Source: Plantimonas leprariae (lineage in GTDB: Bacteria; Pseudomonadota; Alphaproteobacteria; Rhizobiales; Rhizobiaceae). From it: a DNA stretch of 64,000 nt. The stretch is taken from NCBI RefSeq assembly GCF_008802405.1, contig NZ_VZDO01000009.1, forward strand, positions 124,001 through 188,000, read 5' to 3'. The position numbers were made by a program, and so were the translations under genes. The notes beneath the pieces are model-generated. The model was not told the origin of the DNA. It saw only the letters and a list, made by a program, of their open reading frames with translations, and did no database searches. Of this stretch, positions 8,473 through 16,897 are shown piece by piece. Numbering within the stretch: the stretch's first letter is position 1; each line of letters begins with the position of its first letter.

Positions 8473-9435
8473 ATGAGCGCCAGCGTCATCAGGCTCCAGA
8501 GTTCCCAGCTCCTCGTCGAAATCCTGCCGGTCGGCGCATCCGTGCGCTCCGTCCGCTTCGACGGCCTCGGCTTCCCGCTCGTGGTCGGTCTGGAGGACCG
8601 CGACCTCTACGGCCCGCGCAACAAGCCGTTCTTCGGCGCGACGATCGGGCGGAACGCCAACCGGATCGCGGGCGGCCGCCTGCCGATCGAGGGGGTCGAC
8701 TACCAGCTTTCGCTCAACGAGCCGCCGAACCACCTGCACGGTGGCACGAACGGCGCCTGGTCGCGCGAATGGGAGGTCGAGAACGTCTCCTCCACCGACG
8801 CGACGCTGACGCTGCACCTCGCCGACGGCGAGGACGGCTATCCGGGCGCAGCCGATCTCACCGCGATCTTCGCGGCCGAGGACGACATGCTGACGATCGT
8901 CTACGAGGCGACCGTCACCCGGACGAGCGCCGTCAACATGACGTCGCATCTCTACTTCAACCTGTCGGGCGAGCCCGACACGCGCGATCATTGCCTGGAG
9001 ATCGCGGCCGACCGCTACCTTCCCGTCGGCGAGACGCTGATCCCGACCGGCGAGGCCGTCGCGGTCGAGGGCACGCCCTTCGACTTCCGCAACGGCCGGG
9101 TGATGCGCAACGGACCGGACCTTCTCGACCACAACTTCTGCCTCGCGCGCGAGCGGGTCTGGACGCCGCGGCCGGCGGCGCGGCTCTTCTGCGAGACGAG
9201 CGGCGTCGCGGTGGAGATCGCCACCACCGAATGCGGGCTGCAGACCTACGACGGCTCCTATCTCGACGGCAGCTTCCGAGGGCTCGGCGGCCGGCCGATC
9301 GGCAAATACGGCGCGATCGCGATCGAGCCGCAGAACTGGCCCGACGCGCCGAACCACCCGGACTTCCCGTCCTCGTTGCTCCACCCCGGCGAGCGCTACC
9401 GGCACGAGAGCGTCTACCGCTTCACCCGGGGGTAG
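8473..9435 (+). CDS. Aldose 1-epimerase (galactose mutarotase family)
   Basis: The 320-aa cytoplasmic enzyme belongs to the GalM fold. Visible signatures are GATIGRNANRIAGG, NHLHGGTNGAWSREWEV (first His), MTSHLYFNLSG (second His), and EPQNWPDAPNHPDFPSSLLHPGE containing the catalytic Glu, ending RHESVYRF. It interconverts the alpha and beta anomers of aldohexoses. The ATG at 8473 is preceded by AAAAGG at good spacing. It stands alone between MarR and BrnT, so it is not obviously part of a sugar operon; the preferred sugar is unknown. The symbol galM is withheld because several paralogous mutarotases share these motifs. Confidence 0.88.
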   Translation: MSASVIRLQSSQLLVEILPVGASVRSVRFDGLGFPLVVGLEDRDLYGPRNKPFFGATIGRNANRIAGGRLPIEGVDYQLSLNEPPNHLHGGTNGAWSREWEVENVSSTDATLTLHLADGEDGYPGAADLTAIFAAEDDMLTIVYEATVTRTSAVNMTSHLYFNLSGEPDTRDHCLEIAADRYLPVGETLIPTGEAVAVEGTPFDFRNGRVMRNGPDLLDHNFCLARERVWTPRPAARLFCETSGVAVEIATTECGLQTYDGSYLDGSFRGLGGRPIGKYGAIAIEPQNWPDAPNHPDFPSSLLHPGERYRHESVYRFTRG

Positions 9436-9444
9436 ACGGCCGAG

Positions 9445-9693
9445 GTGAGGATCGTTTGGGACGAGCCGAAGCGGATGCGAAACATCCGCAACCACGAAGG
9501 GCTGGACTTCGCGGACCTCAGTCCCGATTTCTTCCAAAGTTCCATCGTCGTTGCGGCGAAGCGCGGCAGACTGAAAGCGATCGGACCTTTCGGCGACACG
9601 CTTCTGTCCGTGATCTTCACGCCGCTCGGCGCGGAAGCGGTCTCGGTCATCTCCATGCGACGCGCCAGCCGCAACGAAAGGAGGCTCCTATGA
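9445..9693 (+). CDS. brnT: BrnT-family ribonuclease toxin
   Basis: The 82-aa protein starts at a GTG and has the BrnT layout: WDEPKRMRNIRNHEGLDFADL near the N-terminus, then RLKAIGPFGDTLLSVIFTPLG, and the diagnostic C-terminal RRASRNERR. BrnT is a RelE-like mRNA-cleaving toxin silenced by the BrnA antitoxin. Known family members autoregulate through the BrnT-BrnA complex. The stop codon overlaps the next start by 4 bp (ATGA), the expected toxin-first order. It begins 9 bp after the epimerase gene. Confidence 0.87.
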   Translation: MRIVWDEPKRMRNIRNHEGLDFADLSPDFFQSSIVVAAKRGRLKAIGPFGDTLLSVIFTPLGAEAVSVISMRRASRNERRLL

Positions 9694-9992
9694 CAACAGC
9701 TCGCGCTTTCCGGCCTCTGACCGACGCCGAGGAGGCACGCATCCAGGAAGGCATCCGTCGCGATCCCGACAACCCGGAATGGACGAAGGAGGACTTCGCG
9801 AACGCCAAGCCGTTCGCGGAGGTGTTCCCGGAGCTCGCCGCGAGCATCGAGCGCGAGCGGCGGGGAACGTCCGTCCGCCTCGACCCCGACATCGTGGAGA
9901 AGTTCCGGCGCACCGGCGAGGGCTGGGAGGCCCGGGTGAACGAGGTGTTGCGGAAGGCCGAGATCGAGGAGCCGGCCGACGGGACGCGCTGA
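9690..9992 (+). CDS. brnA: BrnA-family antitoxin
   Basis: The 100-aa product has an N-terminal segment with DPDNPEWTKEDFANAKPFAEVFPEL, typical of BrnA. A C-terminal ribbon-helix-helix DNA-binding part follows: SVRLDPDIVEKFRRTGEGW and ARVNEVLRKA. It should bind and neutralise BrnT and repress the pair's promoter. A strong Shine-Dalgarno (GAAAGGAGG) lies 5 nt before the ATG, inside the brnT end, so the antitoxin is probably made in excess. Confidence 0.87.
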   Translation: MTTARAFRPLTDAEEARIQEGIRRDPDNPEWTKEDFANAKPFAEVFPELAASIERERRGTSVRLDPDIVEKFRRTGEGWEARVNEVLRKAEIEEPADGTR

Positions 9993-9999
9993 CCGATCG

Positions 10000-10472
10000 G
10001 TGGCGACGGCGCGCCTGATCCACGGCTTCATCGGCGCCGGCAAGACGACGCTGGCGCGGCGGCTGGAAGCGGAGACGGGGGCGATCCGCTTCACCCACGA
10101 CGAATGGATGCGGCGACTCTACGGCCGCGATCCGCCCGAGGCGACGTTCGCCGAAAGCTTCCGCCGGGTCGCCGACCTCATGGAAGAGGTGTGGACGCGT
10201 TGCCTCTCGGCGGGCGCCGACGTGGTGCTGGATTCCGGCTTATGGCAGCGAACCGAGCGCGACCGCGTGCGCGGGATCGTGCGGCGCCTCGGGGCAGAGT
10301 GCCGGCTCTACGCGTCGCCTGCCCCGACGAGACCGCCTGGCGGCGCATTGAGGCACGCAATGCCGGACCCGACCACGGTCTGACGATCGTGCGGAACACC
10401 TTCGATACGCTGAGAGGACGCTTCGAGCCGCTCGAACCCGACGAAGAGCGCATCGAGATCGCGAACGGCTGA
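10000..10472 (+). pseudogene. Frameshifted P-loop kinase/ATPase
   Basis: Starting at GTG 10000, the first frame encodes RLIHGFIGAGKTTLARRLEAET (Walker A GxxGxGKTT), FTHDEWMRRLYG and ADVVLDSGLWQRTERDRVR up to AECRLY. The natural continuation, RLY-(R)-VACPDETAWRRIEARN...RFEPLEPDEERIEI, is in the next frame and ends at 10472. One missing base near 10311-10313 (TAC-GC-GTC where TAC-NGC-GTC is expected) accounts for it. The family contains zeta-toxin-like and small-molecule kinases with a P-loop and a D-E-W motif. The lesion looks recent, and a sequencing error is possible. It directly follows brnA by 7 bp. Confidence 0.82.
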
Positions 10473-10478
10473 CCGGTT

Positions 10479-11360
10479 TCACCCCAGCAGCACCGGCGGG
10501 TCGAGGCGGCCGCGGCAGCCGGCTTCGATTATGTGCGTGCGACCCGAATCGGCATGCAGCAGCAGTTGCGCGGCGTTCAGTTCGTCGCGCGCCGTCGCGA
10601 TGGCAAGCGACGCGAGGTCCTCGCCGCAGAAGGCCGGGCAGGTCGTGTTGGGAGCGCCCGTCTCGATCCGCCCGATCGTCCGGCCCTCCCGGTCGATGAC
10701 GTCGACCCGGGCGCCGCCCCAGCGCGCCGAATAGAGGAGGCCGTCCCGGTCGAGCACCGCGCCGTCCGGCCCGCTCGGGTCGTCCTCGCCGGCCTGATGG
10801 AAGAGTTCGGGCTCGGCCACCGGCAGCCCGGTCGAAGGGTCGAGGGCGACCTTCCAGATCTTGCCCGTCGGCGTGTCGGAGAAGTGAGCGTAGGAGCCGT
10901 CCTCGGCGAAGCAGATCGCGTTGCCGACGGTGAGGTTCGGATAGAGCGTGCGGACCTCGCCCTTGAAGAACCAGTAGATCGAGCCGGCCCCTTCCGTCTT
11001 GTCGAGCGCCATGGTCGAGCACCAGAAGGCGCCGCAAGGATGGGTGCGGCCGTCGTTGGAGCGCAGGTCCGGCCGGTCCGCCTCGATCGCGGCGAGGACT
11101 TCCAGCCCCCCGGTCGCGCGGTTCCGAAGCCAGAGGCCGGATTGGGCGAAGATCATCTCCGACGCCGCGTCCACCGCCGCGCCGGCCGAGGTCATCTCCG
11201 GCAGCTCGGCGACCGAAACGCCGCCCGTGGCGAAATCGTACTCGACGCGCCGCTTTCCGTTGATGTCGAACCAGCGCAGCTGCCGGGTGACAGGATCGAC
11301 GGCCGCGCCCTCGCCGAGTTCCGACCGGTGGTCGTGGAGGATCGTCGCCCGTCGCTGCAT
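10479..11360 (-). CDS. SMP-30/gluconolactonase (LRE) family protein
   Basis: The 293-aa protein is a six-bladed propeller of the SMP-30/regucalcin family. SELGEGAAVDPVTRQLRWFD carries the metal-binding Glu, SNDGRTHPCGAFWCSTM the N-D-G and G-x-F-W segment, GNAICFAEDGSYAHFSDT the second Asn, and GPDGAVLDRDGLLYSARW the last acidic ligand. These enzymes hydrolyse sugar lactones with a divalent metal. I start at ATG 11360; an ATG at 11378 is an alternative. It is convergent to the damaged kinase with a 6-bp gap and divergent from opgG. The substrate lactone is not predictable. Confidence 0.85.
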   Translation of the reverse strand: MQRRATILHDHRSELGEGAAVDPVTRQLRWFDINGKRRVEYDFATGGVSVAELPEMTSAGAAVDAASEMIFAQSGLWLRNRATGGLEVLAAIEADRPDLRSNDGRTHPCGAFWCSTMALDKTEGAGSIYWFFKGEVRTLYPNLTVGNAICFAEDGSYAHFSDTPTGKIWKVALDPSTGLPVAEPELFHQAGEDDPSGPDGAVLDRDGLLYSARWGGARVDVIDREGRTIGRIETGAPNTTCPAFCGEDLASLAIATARDELNAAQLLLHADSGRTHIIEAGCRGRLDPPVLLG

Positions 11361-11524
11361 CGCATTCCCGTCCCGCATCTGCGGGAATTCAACGCGCAAA
11401 CGGCCGGGCCGTTCATCGTCCAGTCAGCTTCCGTCGGGCATAGAGGCCGCGGGATGTGGCGCATGCTTTCGCATGTGCTAAATCCACTGAGCAGGTGCAA
11501 AAAGGACGGACTCCTTCCTCGGTG

Positions 11525-13162
11525 ATGAAAAGCGTAGAGTATTCCCGCAGGTCGGCCCTGAAGACCGGCGCCGCCGCCATGGCCCTGGCGCTGTCGGGGC
11601 GGCTTGCCGCCGCGCAGGACCAGCCGCAGCCGGCCGACCCGGCGCCCGCCGCCGCGCCGGGAGCGGTTCCGGGCGCAGCCGCCGGCGCCGACGGCACGGT
11701 GGTGGAGAACTTCGACTTCGACGCGTTCTCGGCCGCGATGCGCCAGCGCTCGACGCAGCCCTTCGTCGAGAACCCGATCCAGCTTCCCGAGGTGCTGACG
11801 AAGCTCACCTACGACGAGCACCGCGCCATCCGCTACATTCCCGACCACGCGCTGTGGCGGAACGACCCGATCAATTTCCAGCTCCAGCCCTTCTATCCGG
11901 GCGCGCTGGTGCGCGACACGACGCGCATCTTCGTCGGCGATGGCAAGCGCTTCCAGCTCCAGCAGTTCAACGGCTCGGACTTCGAGTACCGCGCGCCGCT
12001 CGACCCGTCGCGCTTCCAGAACCTCGTTCTGCCGGGCGTCGCCGGCTTCCGCCTCCACACGCTCCTCGAGCAGCCGGACTATTTCGACGAGCTCGTGACC
12101 TTCCTCGGCGCCTCCTACTTCCGCGCGCTCGGCCAGGGCACGCGCTACGGCCTGTCGGCGCGCGGCCTTGCCGTCAACACCGCGACGCAGACGCCGGAGG
12201 AGTTTCCGCGCTTCTCCGCCTTCTACGTTGTGAAACCCAATCCCGGCGAGAACGAGATCCGCCTCTTCGCCGAACTCGACAGCCCGAGCCTCACCGGCGC
12301 CTACGCCTTCACGATCCAGCCGGGCCCGCAGACGGTGATGGACGTGACGGCGCGGCTCTACTTCCGCAACGCCGTCGACCGCCTCGGCGTCGCGCCGCTG
12401 ACCTCGATGTTCACCTTCGGCGAGAACGATCGCCGCCAGCGCGACGACTTCCGCCCCGAAGTCCACGACAACGACGGCCTCGCCATCCATCGCCGCAACG
12501 GCGAGCGGCTGTGGCGGCCGCTGCGCAACCCGGAAACGCTGGCGCTCTCGTATTTCCAGGAAGCGTCGCCCGTCGCGTTCGGCCTGCTCCAGCGCGACCG
12601 CGACTTCTCGCACTACGAGGACACCGAGTCGCACTACGAGCTGCGCCCGTCCCTGATGATCGAGCCGATCGGCGACTGGGGCCGCGGCATGATCGAGCTG
12701 GTCGAGATTCCGACCAAGGCCGAGATCAACGACAACATCGTCGCCTTCTGGGTGCCGGAGAAGCGTCCCGAGGCCGGCGCGCAGTACGAGTTCCGCTACC
12801 GCATGCGCTGGGGTCTCGATGCCGAGGCGCCCTACACGCTCGCCACCGTCACCGGCACCTATGGCGGGCTCGGCGGCAATCCGGCCGACGAGAATCCCTC
12901 CGACACCCGCCGCTTCGTGATCAACTTCTCGGGCGGCACGATCGGCAATCTGCCGCTCGACGCCAAGCTCGATCCGATCGTCACCGTGCCGGACGGGGCG
13001 GAACTCGTCCATACCGGTCTCGACCGGCTGCCGGGCGGCGGCTGGCGGCTGTCGATCGAGCTTCGGCGCCGAAACGACACGCCGATCGAACTTTCGGCGA
13101 AACTCTCGATGATGCAGCGCATTGTCAGCGAAACATGGCTCTATCAGTGGACAGGCGCATGA
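11525..13162 (+). CDS. opgG: Periplasmic glucan biosynthesis protein (MdoG/OpgG-OpgD family) with Tat-like signal
   Basis: The 545-aa product matches the MdoG family across its length: LPEVLTKLTYDEHRAIRYIP, FVGDGKRFQLQQFNG, GASYFRALGQGTRYGLSARG, LTSMFTFGENDRRQRDDFRPEVHDNDGLAI and a C-terminal immunoglobulin-like part. The N-terminus carries SRRSALKTGAAAMALALSG followed by AAAQ, a twin-arginine-type signal. That is more like OpgD, so export through Tat is likely. A Pro/Ala-rich linker follows the signal. The protein shapes osmoregulated periplasmic glucan backbones. It is the first gene of the opg block. Confidence 0.92.
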   Translation: MKSVEYSRRSALKTGAAAMALALSGRLAAAQDQPQPADPAPAAAPGAVPGAAAGADGTVVENFDFDAFSAAMRQRSTQPFVENPIQLPEVLTKLTYDEHRAIRYIPDHALWRNDPINFQLQPFYPGALVRDTTRIFVGDGKRFQLQQFNGSDFEYRAPLDPSRFQNLVLPGVAGFRLHTLLEQPDYFDELVTFLGASYFRALGQGTRYGLSARGLAVNTATQTPEEFPRFSAFYVVKPNPGENEIRLFAELDSPSLTGAYAFTIQPGPQTVMDVTARLYFRNAVDRLGVAPLTSMFTFGENDRRQRDDFRPEVHDNDGLAIHRRNGERLWRPLRNPETLALSYFQEASPVAFGLLQRDRDFSHYEDTESHYELRPSLMIEPIGDWGRGMIELVEIPTKAEINDNIVAFWVPEKRPEAGAQYEFRYRMRWGLDAEAPYTLATVTGTYGGLGGNPADENPSDTRRFVINFSGGTIGNLPLDAKLDPIVTVPDGAELVHTGLDRLPGGGWRLSIELRRRNDTPIELSAKLSMMQRIVSETWLYQWTGA

Positions 13163-13254
13163 CCCGGACGCTTTCCACCTTGCCCGCGCGCCGCATTGCT
13201 GCGACGGCTTCCCCCGTGTTGCATAAGCTACAGGATCCGTTGCACCCGAGACCG

Positions 13255-13557
13255 ATGCCGTCCGCGCCCGTCTACAAGTCCGCCGGAGAGATCGTCGGCC
13301 GGCGCGACCTCGCCGACGAGGTCGTGCTGAAAGCCGTGGCGGAGCGCCTCCAGTTCGAGAAGCGCGACGCCGGTCAGGCGCGGGTCGTGCTCGACGCGGC
13401 GCTCGCCGGCAAGCAGATCGCGGTCAACTTCGTGAGGAGCCTCGCGCTGCCGATGCCGTCCGCGCCGCTGGAGATGCCGGTGCAGCCGCTCCTCGCCGAC
13501 CAGCCGCCGCAGAACCCGAAGGGCCGGCGCCGCTTCGCCTTCCTTCCCTGGTCGTAG
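13255..13557 (+). CDS. Small unknown protein between opgG and opgH
   Basis: The 100-aa frame has codon use like the neighbours. It starts MPSAPVYKSAGEIVGRRDLA, continues with a helical segment (ADEVVLKAVAERLQFEKRDAG, then VVLDAALAGKQIAVNFVRS) and ends in a basic, Pro-rich tail (KGRRRFAFLPWS). An in-frame ATG at 13159 overlaps the opgG stop, but the codons from there to 13255 look non-coding. No membrane segment or known domain is visible. Its position inside the glucan block hints at a role there; function is unknown. Confidence 0.5.
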   Translation: MPSAPVYKSAGEIVGRRDLADEVVLKAVAERLQFEKRDAGQARVVLDAALAGKQIAVNFVRSLALPMPSAPLEMPVQPLLADQPPQNPKGRRRFAFLPWS

Positions 13558-13624
13558 CGCGCCCGCCGGCGGCCGCACCACAAGTTTCGCGTTCAACCGT
13601 CGACGGCGCAGCCGCCCGCCCGAT

Positions 13625-15472
13625 ATGGGCGGGATCGCGCGCCGCCCATCCGCAAAGGTCGCTCCCGTGATCGCCTTTCGCCGCTTCCTCTTCGCCGCGA
13701 GCGCAGTCGTCCTCGCCCTCATCGCTGGCGGGCTCTTCGCCCTGGTGGTGACGGCGAGCGGCACGAGCCGGCTGCAGGTGCTGCAGGTGACGCTGCTCAC
13801 CGTCTGCTGCGTCTGGCTCGCCTGGGGCTTCAACACGGCGGTCACCGGCATCGTCGCGGCATCGCGCGAGCGAGCGCCCTCCGTACCGCTGCCTCTCAAG
13901 ATGACGCTGAGCCGCACGGCCGTCCTGGTGCCGGTCTACAACGAGGACGCCGACTCGGTCTTCGCGCGGATCGCCGCGATGATGGAGGGCCTGCGCTCGA
14001 TCGGCCGCCTGGAGACCTTCGACTTCTATGTCCTGTCGGACTCCACCAAGCCGGAGCACGTGGCGCACGAGAAGCGCTCGACCTTCACCCTCCTGTCGGA
14101 ACTGAGGGTCGCCGGCCATCTCTACTACCGCAACCGCGAGAAGAACGTCGGGCGGAAAGCCGGCAACATCGCCGACTTCGTGACGAAGAACGGCGGCGCC
14201 TACGAATACATGCTGGTGCTCGACGCCGATTCGCTGATGCGCCCGCAGACCATCCTCGAGATGGTGACGCGGATGGACGCCGAGCCGGACCTCGGCCTCC
14301 TCCAGACGCAGCCCCTCATCATCGGCCGCCTGACGCCGTTCGGCCGGGCGCTGCAGTTCTCGGCGGCGCTCTATTCGCCGTTCTTCTCGCGCGGCATCGC
14401 CGCGCTGCAGGGCCGCGAGGGACCGTTCTGGGGCCACAACGCCATCGTCCGCGTCAAGGCTTTCGCCGACTGCTGCGGCATGCCGAGCCTGCCCGGGGTG
14501 GCGCCTTTCGGCGGCCACATCCTCAGCCACGACTTCGTCGAAGCGGCGCTGCTCGCGCGCGGCGGCTGGCGCGTCCGCCTCGACCCGGACCTCGAGGGCT
14601 CCTACGAGGAAGCGCCGGCCAACATCATCGAATACGCCAAGCGCGACCGCCGCTGGTGCCAGGGCAACCTGCAGCACGGCAAGCTGGTGCCCGCGCCCCG
14701 CTTCAACCTCTGGAGCCGGATCTCGATGATCACCGGGATCATGGCCTATGCCGCCTCGCCGATCTGGCTGATGTTCATCGTCGTCAGCCTGCTCGACCCG
14801 ATCATCGCGGCCGACCCGAACTACTTCCCCGCCGACTCGCTGTTTCCGGTGTTTCCGACGCCCGAGACCGGCAAGGCGCTGCTGCTCCTGTTCGGCATCT
14901 TCCTGCTCTTGCTGCTGCCGAAGACGCTGATCGCCTTCGCCACCGCGCTTTCCGAGCGTCGCCGCGCCTTCGGCTCGACCGTGACGGTGCTGGCCTCGGC
15001 GACGGTGGAACTCGCGATGACCAGCGTGCTCGCACCGGTGATGATGATGTTCCAGTCGAAGACGGTCGCCGAGATCCTGATGCGCCTCGACGCCGGCTGG
15101 CCTTCCACCGACCGCGACGACGGCAAGCTGCCGCTCCTCGTCGCCTTCAAGGCGAGCTGGTGGATGGTGATCGCCGGCCTGATCCTGGCCGCCGCGACCC
15201 TCTCCTACTCGCCGGAACTGTTCCTGTGGATGCTGCCGATCGCCGGTCCGCTGCTGATCGCGCCCGTCCTGATCAGCCTCACCGGCGACCCGGCGCTCGG
15301 CCTTGCGCTGAAGCGGGTCGGCGTCCTCTCGACGCCGTTCGAGATCGCGCCGGAACCGGTGATCCGCGCCTCGGAAAGCTGGCGGCGTCGCTTGGAGGCG
15401 ATCTCCGGCCGCCTCGCGGCGGCGGATGCCGGCGCGCCGGCGCCGGCGGGCGCGAAACCGCAACCGGCCTGA
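13625..15472 (+). CDS. opgH: Glucans biosynthesis glucosyltransferase
   Basis: The 615-aa inner-membrane GT2 enzyme has two N-terminal helices (LFAASAVVLALIAGGLFALVV and the following one). The cytoplasmic catalytic domain contains TAVLVPVYNEDADSVFARI, MLVLDADSLMRPQTILEM (D-x-D), GHILSHDFVEAALLARGGW and RDRRWCQGNLQH (the R-W motif). Several C-terminal helices follow. It polymerises UDP-glucose into the OPG backbone and feeds it to the periplasm. At 615 residues it is shorter than the roughly 850-aa E. coli protein because it lacks the long N-terminal cytoplasmic region. A GTG at 13667 is an alternative start. Confidence 0.93.
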   Translation: MGGIARRPSAKVAPVIAFRRFLFAASAVVLALIAGGLFALVVTASGTSRLQVLQVTLLTVCCVWLAWGFNTAVTGIVAASRERAPSVPLPLKMTLSRTAVLVPVYNEDADSVFARIAAMMEGLRSIGRLETFDFYVLSDSTKPEHVAHEKRSTFTLLSELRVAGHLYYRNREKNVGRKAGNIADFVTKNGGAYEYMLVLDADSLMRPQTILEMVTRMDAEPDLGLLQTQPLIIGRLTPFGRALQFSAALYSPFFSRGIAALQGREGPFWGHNAIVRVKAFADCCGMPSLPGVAPFGGHILSHDFVEAALLARGGWRVRLDPDLEGSYEEAPANIIEYAKRDRRWCQGNLQHGKLVPAPRFNLWSRISMITGIMAYAASPIWLMFIVVSLLDPIIAADPNYFPADSLFPVFPTPETGKALLLLFGIFLLLLLPKTLIAFATALSERRRAFGSTVTVLASATVELAMTSVLAPVMMMFQSKTVAEILMRLDAGWPSTDRDDGKLPLLVAFKASWWMVIAGLILAAATLSYSPELFLWMLPIAGPLLIAPVLISLTGDPALGLALKRVGVLSTPFEIAPEPVIRASESWRRRLEAISGRLAAADAGAPAPAGAKPQPA

Positions 15473-15642
15473 TCGGTTTCCGCGGCCCGACCGATTACCG
15501 GCCCGATCGCTCGCCGCCGCGCGTCGAAAAGAAGCGGCGTCCCGCGGGAACGTCGGCGTTTCCCGGGCTTTTCCATTAGCCGCGACGGCACGCGCAACCG
15601 TCGTTCACGCACCATTCAGGCGCGTTTTCGTAGACCACTCCC

Positions 15643-16860
15643 GTGCCTGAGACCATGCAGCCCAAGCCCGAGCGGGACCACCGCGTCGACTTCTTCCGCG
15701 GCATCGCGCTGGCGATGATCTTCGTGAACCACGTGCCCGGCAACGTCTGGGAATCCTTCACGACGCGCAATTTCGGCTTCTCCGATTCGGCCGAGCTCTT
15801 CGTCTTCCTCGCCGGCTACGCCTCGACCTTCGCCTATGCCAAGCCCTTCCTCGCCGGTCATCGGCTCGTCGCGACGCTGAAGGCGTGGCGGCGGGCAGGC
15901 GTCCTCTACCTCGTCCACGCGACGCTGACGCTCTTCGCGGTCGGGCTGTTCGCCTGGGCGGCGATGACCTTCGGCAACGGCGAGTTCGTCCGCTTCAACG
16001 ACATGCAGGCGCTGATGGACCGGCCGCTCGACACGCTGTTCGGCCTCGCCGTCATGGCGCACCAGCTTAAATTCGTGAACATCCTGCCGATGTACGTCGC
16101 GATGCTCGCGATGCTGCCGGCGCTGCTCTGGGCAGTGGAACGTTTCGGCCGGCGCGGCATGCTCCTCGCCTCCGCGCTGCTCTGGGCACTGGCGGCGAAC
16201 TTCTGGCTGAACATCCCGAACCACCCCTATGACGGCGGCTGGTTCTTCGATCCCTTCGCCTGGCAGTTCATCTTCGCGATCGGCCTCTATTGCGGGCTCC
16301 TGCGCCGCGAGGGCCGGCAGGCCGTGCCCTATTCGAGGCGTCTCTACCGGGCGGCGCTGGGCTATCTCGCGCTGTCGCTGCTGTTCATCGACTTCGACCT
16401 TTTCGGCAAGGAGAAACTCATCGGCCTGCCGGACATGCTCGTCGGCTTCGACAAGACCTACGTCTCGCTGCCGCGCCTCGTCCACCTCCTGGCCCTCGTC
16501 TACGTCTTCGCCTACGCGCCGGCGGCATCCGTCTTCTCCCGCGTGTCCCGCGACAATCCCCTGACGCGCCTCGGCCGCCATTCGCTCCCCGTTTTCGCGA
16601 CCGGCACCGCGCTGGCGCTGGTGATCCAGGTCGTGATGTTCCAGGAGGAGATGCACGTCCTGCGCGATACGGCGCTGATCGGCGGCGGTCTCCTGATCCA
16701 GTTCGCGCTCGCCGTCTATCTCGACTGGTGGGGCAAGGCGCAGCGGCTCGACCTGTCGGCCGCCGCCGCGCCGCGGCAAGCCCGGCCCGTGCGGCAATCC
16801 GGCGGAGCGATGCCGGCCCTCGCCCGGGCTGGCGCGGTTGTCAGCCCGGCGAAAAGCTGA
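15643..16860 (+). CDS. opgC: OpgC-family membrane acyltransferase
   Basis: The 405-aa polytopic protein begins ERDHRVDFFRGIALAMIFVNHVPGN, the signature of the OpgC family (R-x-D-F-F-R-G and F-x-N-H). About ten helices follow, including the segment SDSAELFVFLAGYASTFAYA. OpgC transfers succinyl groups onto periplasmic glucans in enterobacteria and Rhodobacter. Its place directly after opgG and opgH supports the same job here. I take the GTG at 15643; the ATG 12 nt later is nearly equivalent. The 170-bp gap upstream shows no other gene and could hold its own promoter. Confidence 0.88.
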   Translation: MPETMQPKPERDHRVDFFRGIALAMIFVNHVPGNVWESFTTRNFGFSDSAELFVFLAGYASTFAYAKPFLAGHRLVATLKAWRRAGVLYLVHATLTLFAVGLFAWAAMTFGNGEFVRFNDMQALMDRPLDTLFGLAVMAHQLKFVNILPMYVAMLAMLPALLWAVERFGRRGMLLASALLWALAANFWLNIPNHPYDGGWFFDPFAWQFIFAIGLYCGLLRREGRQAVPYSRRLYRAALGYLALSLLFIDFDLFGKEKLIGLPDMLVGFDKTYVSLPRLVHLLALVYVFAYAPAASVFSRVSRDNPLTRLGRHSLPVFATGTALALVIQVVMFQEEMHVLRDTALIGGGLLIQFALAVYLDWWGKAQRLDLSAAAAPRQARPVRQSGGAMPALARAGAVVSPAKS

Positions 16861-16897
16861 AATCCTTGCACCGGATTCGTCGGGGAGGACGAGCGGA

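Noticed and set aside
13159-13254. Start of the small opg-block gene at the ATG overlapping the opgG stop
   Set aside because: The 4-bp overlap is attractive, but the next 32 codons are atypical (TTG, CTA, AGA), so the later ATG was preferred.
13424-15463. Long minus-strand open frame opposite opgH
   Set aside because: opgH has catalytic motifs on the plus strand. The antisense translation is charged low-complexity sequence without a domain.
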